Assembly: GCF_900111175.1 (NCBI RefSeq)
Contig: NZ_FOGI01000010.1
Span: 186,001 to 250,000 of the forward strand
DNA: 64,000 nucleotides
From: Actinokineospora terrae
GTDB taxonomy: Bacteria > Actinomycetota > Actinomycetes > Mycobacteriales > Pseudonocardiaceae
Direction of reading: 5' to 3'
Shown piece after piece: positions 52,374-61,972 of the stretch (within the stretch, counting starts at the first letter, position 1; each line of letters starts with the position of its first letter). The notes under the pieces were generated by a model. That model was not told the origin of the DNA. It ran no database searches and saw only the letters and a program-made list of their open reading frames with translations. A program made the translations under genes and the position numbers.

Positions 52374-54574
52374 GCGGCCTCGATCCGACCCGGGGGCGGG
52401 AGCACCGGCGCAACCCGTACACCGCGATGGCGGTCGCCACCACGTCCGTGGTCGACGGCGACGCGGACACCGCCGACGTCACGGTGGTCACCGACGCCAT
52501 GCGCCGCGCGTACCGCACGCTCGACGACTACCTCGAAGCGGGCCCCGGGGCGTCCTCGGGCGTCGTGATGGCCCTGCTCGGCGACTACGGCCTGGGCAAG
52601 ACGCACCTCGCGGTCCGGCTGGTGCGGCGCGCGCGTGCCGCGCTCGGCGGCCAGACGAAGGCGATCTACCTCGACGCCAACGCCGAGGACTTCCTGTCGC
52701 TGTACCTGCGGTTCATGCGGGAGGTCGGCAAGGAAGCCCTGGTGGCGCAGGTCCGCGACTACTACGCCGACGTGGTCGCCGCCGCGTTGCAGGAGACCGG
52801 GCTGTCCGGGGACGCGTTGCAGGCGCTGACCGCCGGGCAGGTGACCCCGCAGCGGGTCATCCGCGAGCTGGGGATGCTGGAGAGCGCGCTGCTGCGGCGG
52901 GTGCAGGAGACACTCGTCGGGGTCACCGGCGACCACGACTACAGCACGGTGCTGACCCTGTTGCTGCGCAACGGGTTCGACGACGCCGTGTGGCAGTGGC
53001 TCACCGGCGGCGAGCCGGACGAGATCCTCCTCGACCGGGGCATCACGCGCCGGATCGACGACGAACTCGTCGCGCTGGAGGCGTTGCGGGTCATCGCGCT
53101 GCTGTTCTCGGGGCTGCGCAACCGGTTCGTGCTGGTGATCGACGAACTGGACAAGATCTTCTCCGCCCGGCACCGTCCCAGTGAGACGCTGATGGCCCGG
53201 TTCCAGGACCTGCTGGCGGTCAGCGCGCGCACCGGCGCCTTCCTGGTCCTGTGTGGACTCCCCGATGTCTGGGAGGTGCTGACCCCGGCCGTGCGCGAAC
53301 GGATCCCGGTGCGGGTCGAACTGGCCGGGCTCACCGACGCGGAGATCTCGGAGTTCCTGCTGGAGTCGCACCGCTCGGTGCTGCACCAGGACGGGATCGA
53401 ACCGTTCACCGCCGTCGCCGTGCGCACCATCGGGCGGCTGACGCGGGGGTACGCACGGGACGTGATCAGGTTGTGCCGCAAGGCCTTCCGGCTCGCGGAC
53501 AACGCCTCGGTCGCCGCGGGCGACGAGGTGCTCGTCGACGAGGCGGTGCTCCAGGCGGCGGCCGCCGACGAGTTCGGCGCGCCCAACCTCGACGACGTCG
53601 TCCACCAGATCTGGCGGCTGGCCGAGGGGCAGGGCTGGAACCCGCACCGCGACCACGTGCTCGGCGCGGCCCCGGCGGCCAGGGCGGACTTCTGGATCAC
53701 CTTCCCGGAGTTCGACGGCGGCTGCGCGCTGCTGGTCACGCCGTCGCTGGTCTCCGCCGCGGAGGTGACCGGGCTGCTCGACCGGATCGCCGCCCTGCGC
53801 GCGGCGGCGCCGGGGGCCGAGGTCGTGGTGGTCGTGGTGGGCGTGCCGACCGACGTGGCCGTGGTGCGGGTTCGTGACGCGCTCGACCGCGACCCGCTGG
53901 TGGTTCGGCCGGACAGCGTGGCCGCGGATGTGCTGGCAGCGCTGGAATCCGCCCGCACCCGCCTGCCCCGACGCGACGACACCGACGACGTCAGCGGCCT
54001 GCGCAGGCAGATCGACACCTGGCTCGCCCGCATCGCCAACGGCCAGCGCGAACTGGCCGACACCCTCACCCGCCGCGTCGACGACATCGCCGCGACCGTG
54101 CACCCGGCCGCCGTCCAGGACGCCACCCTGCCCCCGACCCTGTCCGACCTGTTCGACGAGGCCACCGCCGCCCTCTCCGACCTCGCCGAGATCCGCGTCG
54201 CCCCGGAATCCTTCGCCCACGACGTCATCACCGCCGCCGACCCGCTGGTCGTGGACCTGCGGCAGCAGTCCGTGGTCGCCGCCACCGGCTCGGCAGTCCT
54301 CCTGCGCCAGGTCATCGAGGCGTTCCGGGTCGTCCTCGCCCAGTGGTACCGCGCCAACACGCCCTACGTGGACACCACGGCCCGCGCCGTGCTGGACCGC
54401 ATGTGCGACACCTACGACAACATCGCCGACTCGCTGCCGTCCCGAGGCTCCCTTGTGGAACTGGTGCGGTCGGGCCTGCTGGCGGGGTCGGTGCGCCAGC
54501 GCGCGGAGCGGGCATTGGCGGACTTCAGCTTCCGGGTGCGCGAGGCCGTGCTGGACTCGGTCGCCAACCGCTGA
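52370..54574 (+). CDS. P-loop ATPase, large subunit of a pair
   Basis: The 734-residue protein has Walker A GDYGLGKT (71-78), Walker B FVLVIDELDK (near 252-261), sensor-like FLVLCGLPDVWEVL and an AAA-type lid, then a C-terminal half with VVVVVVGVPTDVAVV (Rossmann-like strand) and helices. It resembles KAP/ORC-like regulatory ATPases. It starts at ATG 52370 over the preceding stop. Two coupled ATPases suggest a conflict or membrane-process system, but no effector is adjacent on this strand. Confidence 0.72.
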   Translation: MSGLDPTRGREHRRNPYTAMAVATTSVVDGDADTADVTVVTDAMRRAYRTLDDYLEAGPGASSGVVMALLGDYGLGKTHLAVRLVRRARAALGGQTKAIYLDANAEDFLSLYLRFMREVGKEALVAQVRDYYADVVAAALQETGLSGDALQALTAGQVTPQRVIRELGMLESALLRRVQETLVGVTGDHDYSTVLTLLLRNGFDDAVWQWLTGGEPDEILLDRGITRRIDDELVALEALRVIALLFSGLRNRFVLVIDELDKIFSARHRPSETLMARFQDLLAVSARTGAFLVLCGLPDVWEVLTPAVRERIPVRVELAGLTDAEISEFLLESHRSVLHQDGIEPFTAVAVRTIGRLTRGYARDVIRLCRKAFRLADNASVAAGDEVLVDEAVLQAAAADEFGAPNLDDVVHQIWRLAEGQGWNPHRDHVLGAAPAARADFWITFPEFDGGCALLVTPSLVSAAEVTGLLDRIAALRAAAPGAEVVVVVVGVPTDVAVVRVRDALDRDPLVVRPDSVAADVLAALESARTRLPRRDDTDDVSGLRRQIDTWLARIANGQRELADTLTRRVDDIAATVHPAAVQDATLPPTLSDLFDEATAALSDLAEIRVAPESFAHDVITAADPLVVDLRQQSVVAATGSAVLLRQVIEAFRVVLAQWYRANTPYVDTTARAVLDRMCDTYDNIADSLPSRGSLVELVRSGLLAGSVRQRAERALADFSFRVREAVLDSVANR

Positions 54575-54645
54575 TTCCCGGGTCCACTGTGGATGTCCGG
54601 GTGCGGTCCTGCGCGCCCGCGGCCTTGTCGTCTCCGTGCCGGGAG

Positions 54646-55554
54646 TCAGGGGGAGGTCAGGTGCTCGGCCAGGGCGTGCATCCGGTGGTCGGTGTGGCGG
54701 ACTCGGGTCTGGTCGAGGGTCACGCCGACGAGGTAGTGCTGGCGGGGGAGGCGGCGGTAGTAGATGGCGCCTTGTTGGACGTCCAGGACTATGCGGTGCA
54801 GGGGGCCGCCCAGGGCTTCCGAGGTGGCCTGGTTGAGCTGGTTGGCCAGGCCCGCGAGTTCGTGGCCGAGGGTGTTGTAGAGGGCTCGGCGGTCGTCCGG
54901 GGTGGCGAGTTCGTGGAAGCGGGACAGTTCGGGGGAGTCGAAGCAGTCGGCTGCCGCCAGGCGGTCGCCGCGGGCGTAGTAGGCGAGGCCGTGCAGGCCG
55001 TCCAGGCTCAGGGCGGGGAGCAGGGCGGCCAGGATGTCCTCGGGGCCGCTGGAGCGCAGGACGGGTTCGGTGGCGGGGATGGCGGGTCCCTCGTCGGCGA
55101 AGCCGCCGTGGTTCTGGGTGGGGAGGCGGTCCGCAGCGCGCAGGTGGTCGACGACGCCCGCCAGCGCCGCGTCGGCCCGTTCGCGCTCCGCCACCGACGC
55201 CGCGGCCGCCACGGTCCCGATCACGTGCCGCCCCGGCCGCACGGTCTCGCAGAACACCGCGCCACCCTCGGCGTCCAACACGGTCCGGATCAACCGCCCC
55301 GTCCGCAACGGCTGCACCTCCCGGTCCAACCCCCGCCACGCGACCGCCAACCGGACCCCGAGCCGCAGCAAGGCGTCCCACCGATCCGCGCCCGCCACCC
55401 GGTTCACCCCGTACACGAAGTCGTCCTGGTCGAAGAACCCGACGCAGTCCAACCCCGGCGCCGCCGCGATCGCCCCGCGCAACTGCTCCGGCACCTCGGT
55501 CGGCACCTCGGCCTGCTCATCCGCCGTCTCGACCCGCCAGCCCGGCTCAGACAT
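54646..55554 (-). CDS. Unknown protein (302 aa)
   Basis: I do not recognise this protein. Two similar halves (GLDCVGFFDQDDFVYGVNRV and LRTGRLIRTVLDAEGGAVFCE versus GLHGLAYYARGD and LHRIVLDVQQGAIYYRRL) suggest roadblock-like alpha/beta domains. There is no signal or membrane segment. It lies downstream of the FxsT gene on the same strand (35 bp gap), so it may belong to the FxSxx cluster. The start ATG at 55554 is likely. Confidence 0.7.
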   Translation of the reverse strand: MSEPGWRVETADEQAEVPTEVPEQLRGAIAAAPGLDCVGFFDQDDFVYGVNRVAGADRWDALLRLGVRLAVAWRGLDREVQPLRTGRLIRTVLDAEGGAVFCETVRPGRHVIGTVAAAASVAERERADAALAGVVDHLRAADRLPTQNHGGFADEGPAIPATEPVLRSSGPEDILAALLPALSLDGLHGLAYYARGDRLAAADCFDSPELSRFHELATPDDRRALYNTLGHELAGLANQLNQATSEALGGPLHRIVLDVQQGAIYYRRLPRQHYLVGVTLDQTRVRHTDHRMHALAEHLTSP

Positions 55555-55589
55555 CGGCCACCTCCCGGGACCCGGTGTTGGCACCGGCC

Positions 55590-58500
55590 TCAGATCTGCG
55601 GGATGTCGACATCGATCACCTGCCAGGGGCCGGGGGCGCCGTCGGCGACCTGGGTGTTGGTGGTGGCGGTTGTGCTGAAGGGGTGGTCGAGGGGGAGGTA
55701 CTCCTCGCAGGCCGCGTGGGCGGTGGTGGCGATGGTGAGAGCATCGGGGCGGTTGCCGGTGGCGGCGGTGGCGGCGGCCAGGTTGATCGTGGCGGCCAGG
55801 GTCCACGGGTGTGCCCTGCCGAGGGCGGACTCCAGTGTGGACTGTGCGGCGCGGATCTCGACCAGGCCCGCGTCGGCCGCGCCCCTGGCGTCCAGCGCGA
55901 GGCCCAATCCCAGCTTGCCCAGTGCCACGAACGGATGCGAGGGAGCCAATCCGATCGTGTCCACCAGGCCGGTCAGCGCCGACCTGGCCAGGCGCTCGGT
56001 CTCGGCGGGTTCCCAGCCGTAGACGCGTTGGGTGGCGGCGAGGGACAGCATGCAGGCGAACCGGTCCGGGTGGGTGTCCCGGCGGACGGCGGTGAGGTGG
56101 CGCAGCGCGTTGGTGATGTCCGCCCGGGCCGACCGGGGGTCGCGGCCGCGCTTGGCGATGCCCAGGTGCCACTCCATGCTGCCGCGCAGTTGCAGGTCGC
56201 CCCAGTGCGTGTGCCGGGCCTGCCTGCTCGCCTCTTCCAGGTACGCCTCGGCCTCCGGCAACCCTAGCTGCGAGGCGTAGATGCCCGCCTTGCCCAGCGC
56301 CCACACCGTGTCCTTGTGGTCGTCGCCGTACAGGCGGGCCAACCGCTCCAGGTGCGCGCGCTGGGTGCGCAGCGCGGACCCGGCGTCACCGGCGAGGAAC
56401 TCCGACACGGCGAGGTTGTTGGTCGCCCACTGGGTCTCCGGGTGGTCCGGGCCGAGCACGGCGACGTGGTGCTGCCGCGTCACGGTGTCCTGCACCAGGG
56501 CGTCCGCGAACCGCCCGAGGCCGCGCAGGTTGCCGCCCCGGTCGCGCGCGGTGGCCAGGGTGCGCGGGTCGGCCACCCCGTGCACCCGCTTCTGCACCCG
56601 CAGCACCGCCTCGTCCAGCGCCAGCGCGCCGTCGCGGTCACCCAGCTCGCGGCGCAGGTTCGCCAGCTGCGTGCCCATCCGCAGCCGCAGCTCGTCCTGC
56701 TCGCCGAAGCGCTCGGTCCACGACTCGAACACCTCCTGCCCGGACGCCAGCGCCGCGCGCCGCACCCCCACCCCGCCGAAGGCGAAGAAGAACCTGGCCT
56801 GGTTGACCAACCACCTGCGCACCGCGGGATCGTCGCTGCCCGTCGCCCCGGACGGCCCGATGTGGGTGCCCAGCTCGACGAACCGCGCCCGGTGCCCGGC
56901 GTTCACCTCGAACGGCGCGTACCCGGCCAGCGCCCGCAGCACCGCGGTCCGCCGCGCCCGCCTGGTCGCCGGGTCGATCAGCTCGGCGATGGTCGAGCGC
57001 AGCACGTCACCGACCCGCACCCGCTCCCGGCCCCAGTCGACCTCGAACAACCCGTAGCGCTCACCCAGCCACAACGCCCGATCGATCAACGGCGGGAACA
57101 CCAGCAGCTCGTCGGCCGCCGACCCGATGCCCACCCCGAGCTCCGCCCGCCACGGCAGCGACCGCACCAGGTCCAGGGCCGCGCCGAGCGGCGACAGGAA
57201 CGCGCCGAACTCGGCCACCAGCGCCGCCACCGCGCCCAGGTGGCGGTCGATCGGGGCCAGACCGGGGATGTCGTGGTCGCGGGCGGTGGCAAGAGTCAGC
57301 CGGGCCATTCGATGGATGGCGGTAGGGCCAGCGGTGTCCGCGCGTAGTCGGGACAACAGGTCCGTGCCCGCTACCTCGGCCGCTTCAAAGACGTCCAGGT
57401 AGCTCGACCTGGTGCCGTCTGTCAGAACGGTGATCTGCTCGCTGAGCCAGCACGCGGCCAGGTTCAGCGCTAGAGGCCAGTGGTCGAGCTCGGCGGCGAC
57501 CTGCGCGGCCATCACGGGCGGCAACCCCGTCGCACCTCGGCGGACCAGCGCGGCCCCTTGCTCGGTGGACAATCCCTTCACCGGGATCTCGGCGTCCACC
57601 TCGTCGCCCTCGCCCACGCTCGCCACCGTGATGATCACGTGGCCCCGACCGCCCTTCGGCAGCAGGTCGACGATCGCGGACACCTCGGGCACGCCGTCGT
57701 AGACCAGCAAGAACCGCAAGCTGGTGTCAGCGGCGAACCGGTCGAGCGCGGCCATGCTGCCGTAGTGCTCCGGCTCGGCACGTAGGCGACTCGCCAGTTC
57801 CGCTAGCTGCACCAGGGTGGCTTGCGGCTCATGCGCTGGTAGCCACCACACGACGTCGTACGCGAAGGCGTTGCGGTGGGCGTAAGCGAGAGCCAGTTCC
57901 GACTTACCGACTCCGTGCGCGCCGGTCAACGCCACGGTGGTGACACCGTCCGACGCGGGTAGCGCTGTCCGCAGCAGATCTAGCTCAGCGTCCCGGTGGC
58001 CGAAACGAACGCTGGACGCGGGTAGCCCGAACACCGCAGACGGCAGGCCAGGCACCTTCGGCGGGACGTCCGGCGACAGCGGCGGTGTCGGGTAGCCGAG
58101 ACCGCTGAACAGCCGCTCCCGCACCCCGTCGACCCGGTCGCGCACCGCCCTGAGCATGGCCTCGCTGATCCGCCCGCCGGGCACGGACACCGGGTGCAGC
58201 AGCACGTCCGCGCCACCCGGATCGGCCGACCCGAGCGCGGCGATCCGCACCACCGGCAGGTCGCCCGAGTCCGCGCCCGCCTCGCACACCGACACGTTGA
58301 CCTCGGCCAACTCCGCCGCGACCCAGTCCACCCACGGCCGCAGCGCCGGGTCCGCGGTCACCACGACCCGCTGCTCGTCGCCCACGTCGATCCCGGCCAC
58401 CCGGCGGTATCGACCGCGCACCAGCTCACTGACCTGCCGCGGCGCCACACCCCGGTCGGCGTCGACCATCGTCGCCAGCCGCACGTACCGGGACCACAGG

Positions 58501-59282
58501 TCGTCGGCTTCCTCCGCGACCACCGCGAGCAACGGCGCCGCGGTGACGTAAGACAGCTCGGGCAGCTCTACGTACGGGTCGGTCAGCCGCGAGCGGGGAG
58601 GCAACACGGGACCAAACGCCTGCCGGATCGCGGTGCGCAACCCGTTGACCCGATGCTCGGCGTCGTCGACCCGGAACCGGGTGGCCGCGACCACGATGTC
58701 GACCCGCAACGGCGCCGATCTGCGGACAGCGTCAACGGTGTCGACCGCGGCACCCAGCGTCGGCACCAGCGGCTCGAAGCACACGACGACCGTGTCCCCA
58801 AGAACGCTCGCCGCGCGCAAGGTGGCGCTGTGGCCACCAGAGGGCAACGCGACCAACACGTCGTCGTAGTCGGCGGTGGTCAGGGTCTTACGCAGATCAG
58901 CCAAGGCGTGTTCGTCGACCGTGGTGTGCCGCAGCGACGGCAGGCCGCCATCAAGGGACAGCACGTCAACCGACCCAGGCAGGCTAGGAACCACGTGCGC
59001 GGCTAACTCCCGCTGGTCACGCACTCGACTACCGCCAGCGCCTCCGACCGCCTGCGCCGCCGCCCACACCTTGTCCGGGCAGGCCTGCCGCCCGGTGTGG
59101 AAGACCCGCAGGTAGTCGCGCACGGAGGTCAGCTCGTCCGACCAGTCGAGCACCAGGACCCGCCGACCGGCCCCGGCGAGCACACCGCACAGGTTCGCGA
59201 CGGCGTCGACCCGGCCCGCGTTGTCCACCACGGACACGAACACGGTCACCACGGCCTGGCCACCGGTCGTCGGCACGCTCAT
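55590..59282 (-). CDS. fxsT: FxSxx-COOH system TPR protein (FxsT-like)
   Basis: The 1230-residue protein has an N-terminal ParA/SIMIBI-like region (VVTVFVSVVDNAGRVDAVANL, VLVLDWS), an NB-ARC ATPase with Walker A GAHGVGKS (Lys460) and ILVYDGVPE-type Walker B, and a long C-terminal run of TPR/Clr5-like repeats (LGPDHPETQWATNNLAVSEFLAG, LGRAHPWTLAATINLAAA). This is the layout of the tetratricopeptide component of FxSxx-COOH loci. It starts 10 bp after the precursor gene on the same strand. Confidence 0.85.
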   Translation of the reverse strand: MSVPTTGGQAVVTVFVSVVDNAGRVDAVANLCGVLAGAGRRVLVLDWSDELTSVRDYLRVFHTGRQACPDKVWAAAQAVGGAGGSRVRDQRELAAHVVPSLPGSVDVLSLDGGLPSLRHTTVDEHALADLRKTLTTADYDDVLVALPSGGHSATLRAASVLGDTVVVCFEPLVPTLGAAVDTVDAVRRSAPLRVDIVVAATRFRVDDAEHRVNGLRTAIRQAFGPVLPPRSRLTDPYVELPELSYVTAAPLLAVVAEEADDLWSRYVRLATMVDADRGVAPRQVSELVRGRYRRVAGIDVGDEQRVVVTADPALRPWVDWVAAELAEVNVSVCEAGADSGDLPVVRIAALGSADPGGADVLLHPVSVPGGRISEAMLRAVRDRVDGVRERLFSGLGYPTPPLSPDVPPKVPGLPSAVFGLPASSVRFGHRDAELDLLRTALPASDGVTTVALTGAHGVGKSELALAYAHRNAFAYDVVWWLPAHEPQATLVQLAELASRLRAEPEHYGSMAALDRFAADTSLRFLLVYDGVPEVSAIVDLLPKGGRGHVIITVASVGEGDEVDAEIPVKGLSTEQGAALVRRGATGLPPVMAAQVAAELDHWPLALNLAACWLSEQITVLTDGTRSSYLDVFEAAEVAGTDLLSRLRADTAGPTAIHRMARLTLATARDHDIPGLAPIDRHLGAVAALVAEFGAFLSPLGAALDLVRSLPWRAELGVGIGSAADELLVFPPLIDRALWLGERYGLFEVDWGRERVRVGDVLRSTIAELIDPATRRARRTAVLRALAGYAPFEVNAGHRARFVELGTHIGPSGATGSDDPAVRRWLVNQARFFFAFGGVGVRRAALASGQEVFESWTERFGEQDELRLRMGTQLANLRRELGDRDGALALDEAVLRVQKRVHGVADPRTLATARDRGGNLRGLGRFADALVQDTVTRQHHVAVLGPDHPETQWATNNLAVSEFLAGDAGSALRTQRAHLERLARLYGDDHKDTVWALGKAGIYASQLGLPEAEAYLEEASRQARHTHWGDLQLRGSMEWHLGIAKRGRDPRSARADITNALRHLTAVRRDTHPDRFACMLSLAATQRVYGWEPAETERLARSALTGLVDTIGLAPSHPFVALGKLGLGLALDARGAADAGLVEIRAAQSTLESALGRAHPWTLAATINLAAATAATGNRPDALTIATTAHAACEEYLPLDHPFSTTATTNTQVADGAPGPWQVIDVDIPQI

Positions 59283-59292
59283 CGCGGTCCCC

Positions 59293-59502
59293 TCACCCGG
59301 CCGTTCCACCCGACAGCGAGCTCTGGTGCGCCTGGTAGCGGGTCGGCAGCGCGGCGAGCTGACCGAGCACCCCGGCCAGCGACTCCCGCAGCACGCACTC
59401 CGGCAACGCCGCCAGCTTCGCGAAATCGAGGGCGGAAACGTCGATCAGGTGTGAGCGCAACACCCCCGAATCCCCCGGGGACGGGTTTTCCGAGCCGTCC
59501 AT
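59293..59502 (-). CDS. fxsA: FxSxx-COOH-type precursor peptide with atypical tail
   Basis: The 69-residue product has the FxsA-like leader core (LIDVSALDFAKLAALPECVLRESL, about residues 19-42) and a C-terminal core YQAHQSSLSGGTAG. A canonical FxsA ends FxSxx; here the nearest match is HQSSL at 59-63 followed by six more residues. GGAGGGGG precedes the ATG at 59502; a GTG at 59532 is possible. It is divergent from the radical SAM gene and immediately upstream of fxsT. Confidence 0.75.
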   Translation of the reverse strand: MDGSENPSPGDSGVLRSHLIDVSALDFAKLAALPECVLRESLAGVLGQLAALPTRYQAHQSSLSGGTAG

Positions 59503-59707
59503 CCGCACCCCCTCCGGCGAATCCTGGCGCACCCGACCCGATACCCGGCCCGCTCGAACCCCCGATCGGACCGGCCTGCCTCCCCGACCCTATCCGCCGG
59601 TGCGTCGCGGAGTGGTCACGCGGAGCGAAGATACACCGATCAGCCGACACCCGTGGCCGCGTCGGGCGTGTTAAGTGGAAGTCGGACCCGGGCCGCCGCG
59701 CGCCGCC

Positions 59708-59742
59708 CGGGACTTCGGCGCGCGGGACTTCGGCGCGCGGGA
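59708..59742. promoter_or_regulatory. 15 bp tandem repeat upstream of the radical SAM gene
   Basis: CGGGACTTCGGCGCG occurs at 59708-59722 and 59723-59737 and begins a third time (CGGGA) at 59738. It lies in the divergent region between the precursor and maturase genes, 50-85 bp before the maturase start, so it may be a regulator-binding array. Confidence 0.45.
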
Positions 59743-59792
59743 TCGCGGGAAGCCGTGCGCGGGAACGGTGTGCGCGGGGGACGGGGAGGCGG

Positions 59793-60902
59793 ATGCGGGC
59801 ACGGCTGCCGACGCGCCAGTTCGTCGTGAAGCTGCACGGCCGCTGCGACCTGGCCTGCGACTACTGCTACGTCTACGAGATGGCCGACCCGCGGTGGCGC
59901 GCCAAGCCCGCGGTGATGGCCGGGGCGACCGCGGACGCGCTGGTCGACAGGGTCGCCGAACACGTGGTCGCGCACGGGCTCGATCACGTCGACATCGTGC
60001 TGCACGGTGGTGAACCGCTGTTGGCGGGACCGACGCGGATCGAGTCGTTGGTGCGCGCTGCCAGGGAGCGGATTCCGGCGCGGGTCGCATTCACCGTGCA
60101 GACCAATGGGATGCGGTTGGACGAACGATTCCTGGCGCTGTTCGCCGAGTGGGACGTCCGGGTCGGGGTAAGCCTCGACGGGACGAAAACGGGACATGAC
60201 CGACATCGGGTCCGCCGTGACGGCCGCGGAAGTCATGACGTGGTCACCGCGGCACTGGGAAAACTGACCGGGCCCGATTTCCGGCACCTGTTCGCGGGCC
60301 TGCTGTGCGTGATCGATCTGGCCGCCGACCCGCTGGCGACCTACCGGGAACTGCTCCGCTTCGCCCCGCCGGTCGTCGACTTCCTGCTGCCGCACGGCAG
60401 TTGGAGCCGCCCGCCGCCCGGCAGGCACCCGGGCGACCCGGCGACCCCGTACGCCGACTGGCTGATCCCGGTGTTCGACCAGTGGTACGGGGAGTCGCCG
60501 CCGCGCACGGTGGTGCGGCAGTTCGCCGAGGTGATCACCCTGTGGCTGGGCGGGACGTCCGGGGTCGAGGGGCTGGGCGCGCAGGTCTCGCCGCCGCTGG
60601 TCGTGGCCACGGACGGGGCGATCGAGCTGTCGGACATCGTCGCCGCGGTGGAGCCGGACGCGGTCGACACCGGGCTCAACGTCCTTACCGACCCGTTCGA
60701 CGCGGTAGCGCTACCGCCCGCTGTGTTGGCGCACGAGTGCCTGACGTGCCCGGTCTTAGCCGCGTGCGGTGGAGGCCACCCGGCGCATCGCCATCGCGCG
60801 GGAGAGGGGTTCGCGCACCCATCGGTGTACTGCCCCGACCTCTTCCGGCTGACCAGTCACGTGCGGGCCAGGTTGGTCGACGACCTCGCCGCGCTGACGT
60901 GA
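59793..60902 (+). CDS. fxsB: FxsB-type radical SAM/SPASM peptide maturase
   Basis: The 369-residue enzyme has the radical SAM cluster motif CDLACDYC (Cys18, Cys22, Cys25), GGEP-like HGGEPLLAG, and a C-terminal Cys-rich region (CLTCPVLAACGGGHP, YCPDLF) of SPASM type. FxsB enzymes link an aromatic ring to the side chain of a residue two positions on in the precursor. In many actinomycetes the maturase is one chain with a C-terminal HEXXH domain; here that part is a separate gene overlapping the stop. The ATG at 59793 has GGGGAGG upstream. Confidence 0.87.
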   Translation: MRARLPTRQFVVKLHGRCDLACDYCYVYEMADPRWRAKPAVMAGATADALVDRVAEHVVAHGLDHVDIVLHGGEPLLAGPTRIESLVRAARERIPARVAFTVQTNGMRLDERFLALFAEWDVRVGVSLDGTKTGHDRHRVRRDGRGSHDVVTAALGKLTGPDFRHLFAGLLCVIDLAADPLATYRELLRFAPPVVDFLLPHGSWSRPPPGRHPGDPATPYADWLIPVFDQWYGESPPRTVVRQFAEVITLWLGGTSGVEGLGAQVSPPLVVATDGAIELSDIVAAVEPDAVDTGLNVLTDPFDAVALPPAVLAHECLTCPVLAACGGGHPAHRHRAGEGFAHPSVYCPDLFRLTSHVRARLVDDLAALT

Positions 60903-61972
60903 GCGCCGAGCTGGTCCGGCACGCGCTGTCCGAGGCGGTGTTCGACGACCTCGCGGCGGGCGGCGGCGGGCCGGACGTGGCCCGGGCGCTGGTCTGCGCG
61001 CGCCGGAGCCGGACGGTGGCGTTCCTCCGGCTGCTCGCGGCGGATCCGGCCTCTACCAGGGCGTTCGCGGTGTTGGGGGAGCTGCACGCGCACGATCCGG
61101 TGGCGGTGAACCGGGTGCTGGACGATCCGGTGGCCGGTCTGTGGGCTACCTCGGCGTTGCTGCGGCGCGGGATGCCGGGGTGTTTGCCGCACGTCGTGGC
61201 GGCGGCCGCGATCCGGGCGGGAGTCGTGGTGGACGTGCGGGAGCCGCTGACTGCTGTCTTGCCCTCGTTGGGGACGCTTGAACCTGCCACTGGGGTCGTC
61301 AGCACGGATCGGTTGCGGTGGAAGGCCTTTCCGGCCGTTCGGCTGGCTCCTGGCGTGACGTGGACCTTGGGTGAGTGGCCGTTCGGTCTGCTGCCGGAAG
61401 GGTTGGGGGTCGTCGCGGCGCCGGACTTGGGTCGGTGGCGGGAGGGGTTGTCAGGGGCTTGGGAGTTGCTGAGCGCCGATCACCCCGTACTGGCTGACGA
61501 GCTGGCCGTGTTGGTCACCGCTGTGACGCCATTGGAACCGTCGGACGTAGGGGAGGCCAGCGCGACCGTGGGAGACGCGCTCGGGTGTGTGTTCCTGTCC
61601 CTTAGCGGTGACGCCGAGACGATGGCGGTAACGCTGACGCACGAGTTGCACCACGCCAAGCTGACCGTGCTGATGGACCTCTTCCCCTTGTTTGACCTCA
61701 CCGACACGCGCCTGTTCTCCGTCCCGTGGCGGACTGACCCTCGTCCTATCGCGGGCCTACTCCACGGCACTTACGCGCACCTGGCCATCACCGCCTTCTG
61801 GCACGACCGGCGACGGATAGCGTCATCTCCCAGAGCCCACCGGGAGTTCGCCCGATGGCGTGAGGCGACGTGGACCGTGGCGCGGACCTTGCTCGACAGT
61901 GGGGCGTTGACGCCGCTGGGGCGGAGGTTCGTGCTGGGGATCGAGGAACAGGCGTCAGGGTACGACGGGTAG
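60899..61972 (+). CDS. HEXXH-motif protein (split C-terminal part of FxsB)
   Basis: The 357-residue protein carries HELHH at 248-252 (THELHHAKLTVLMDLFPLF), the HEXXH putative metalloprotease motif that normally follows the radical SAM domain in FxsB. Its GTG overlaps the maturase stop by four bases. It may cut the modified peptide or be a structural subunit. Its last 18 bases overlap the 3' end of the convergent antiporter gene. Confidence 0.83.
   Translation: MSAELVRHALSEAVFDDLAAGGGGPDVARALVCARRSRTVAFLRLLAADPASTRAFAVLGELHAHDPVAVNRVLDDPVAGLWATSALLRRGMPGCLPHVVAAAAIRAGVVVDVREPLTAVLPSLGTLEPATGVVSTDRLRWKAFPAVRLAPGVTWTLGEWPFGLLPEGLGVVAAPDLGRWREGLSGAWELLSADHPVLADELAVLVTAVTPLEPSDVGEASATVGDALGCVFLSLSGDAETMAVTLTHELHHAKLTVLMDLFPLFDLTDTRLFSVPWRTDPRPIAGLLHGTYAHLAITAFWHDRRRIASSPRAHREFARWREATWTVARTLLDSGALTPLGRRFVLGIEEQASGYDG

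Noticed and set aside
52319..55381. A 1020-codon open frame on the minus strand opposite the ATPase genes
   Set aside because: It is the low-stop antisense of high-GC coding DNA: composition is Arg/Gly/Pro-rich and it crosses the coupled ATPase pair and the next gene.
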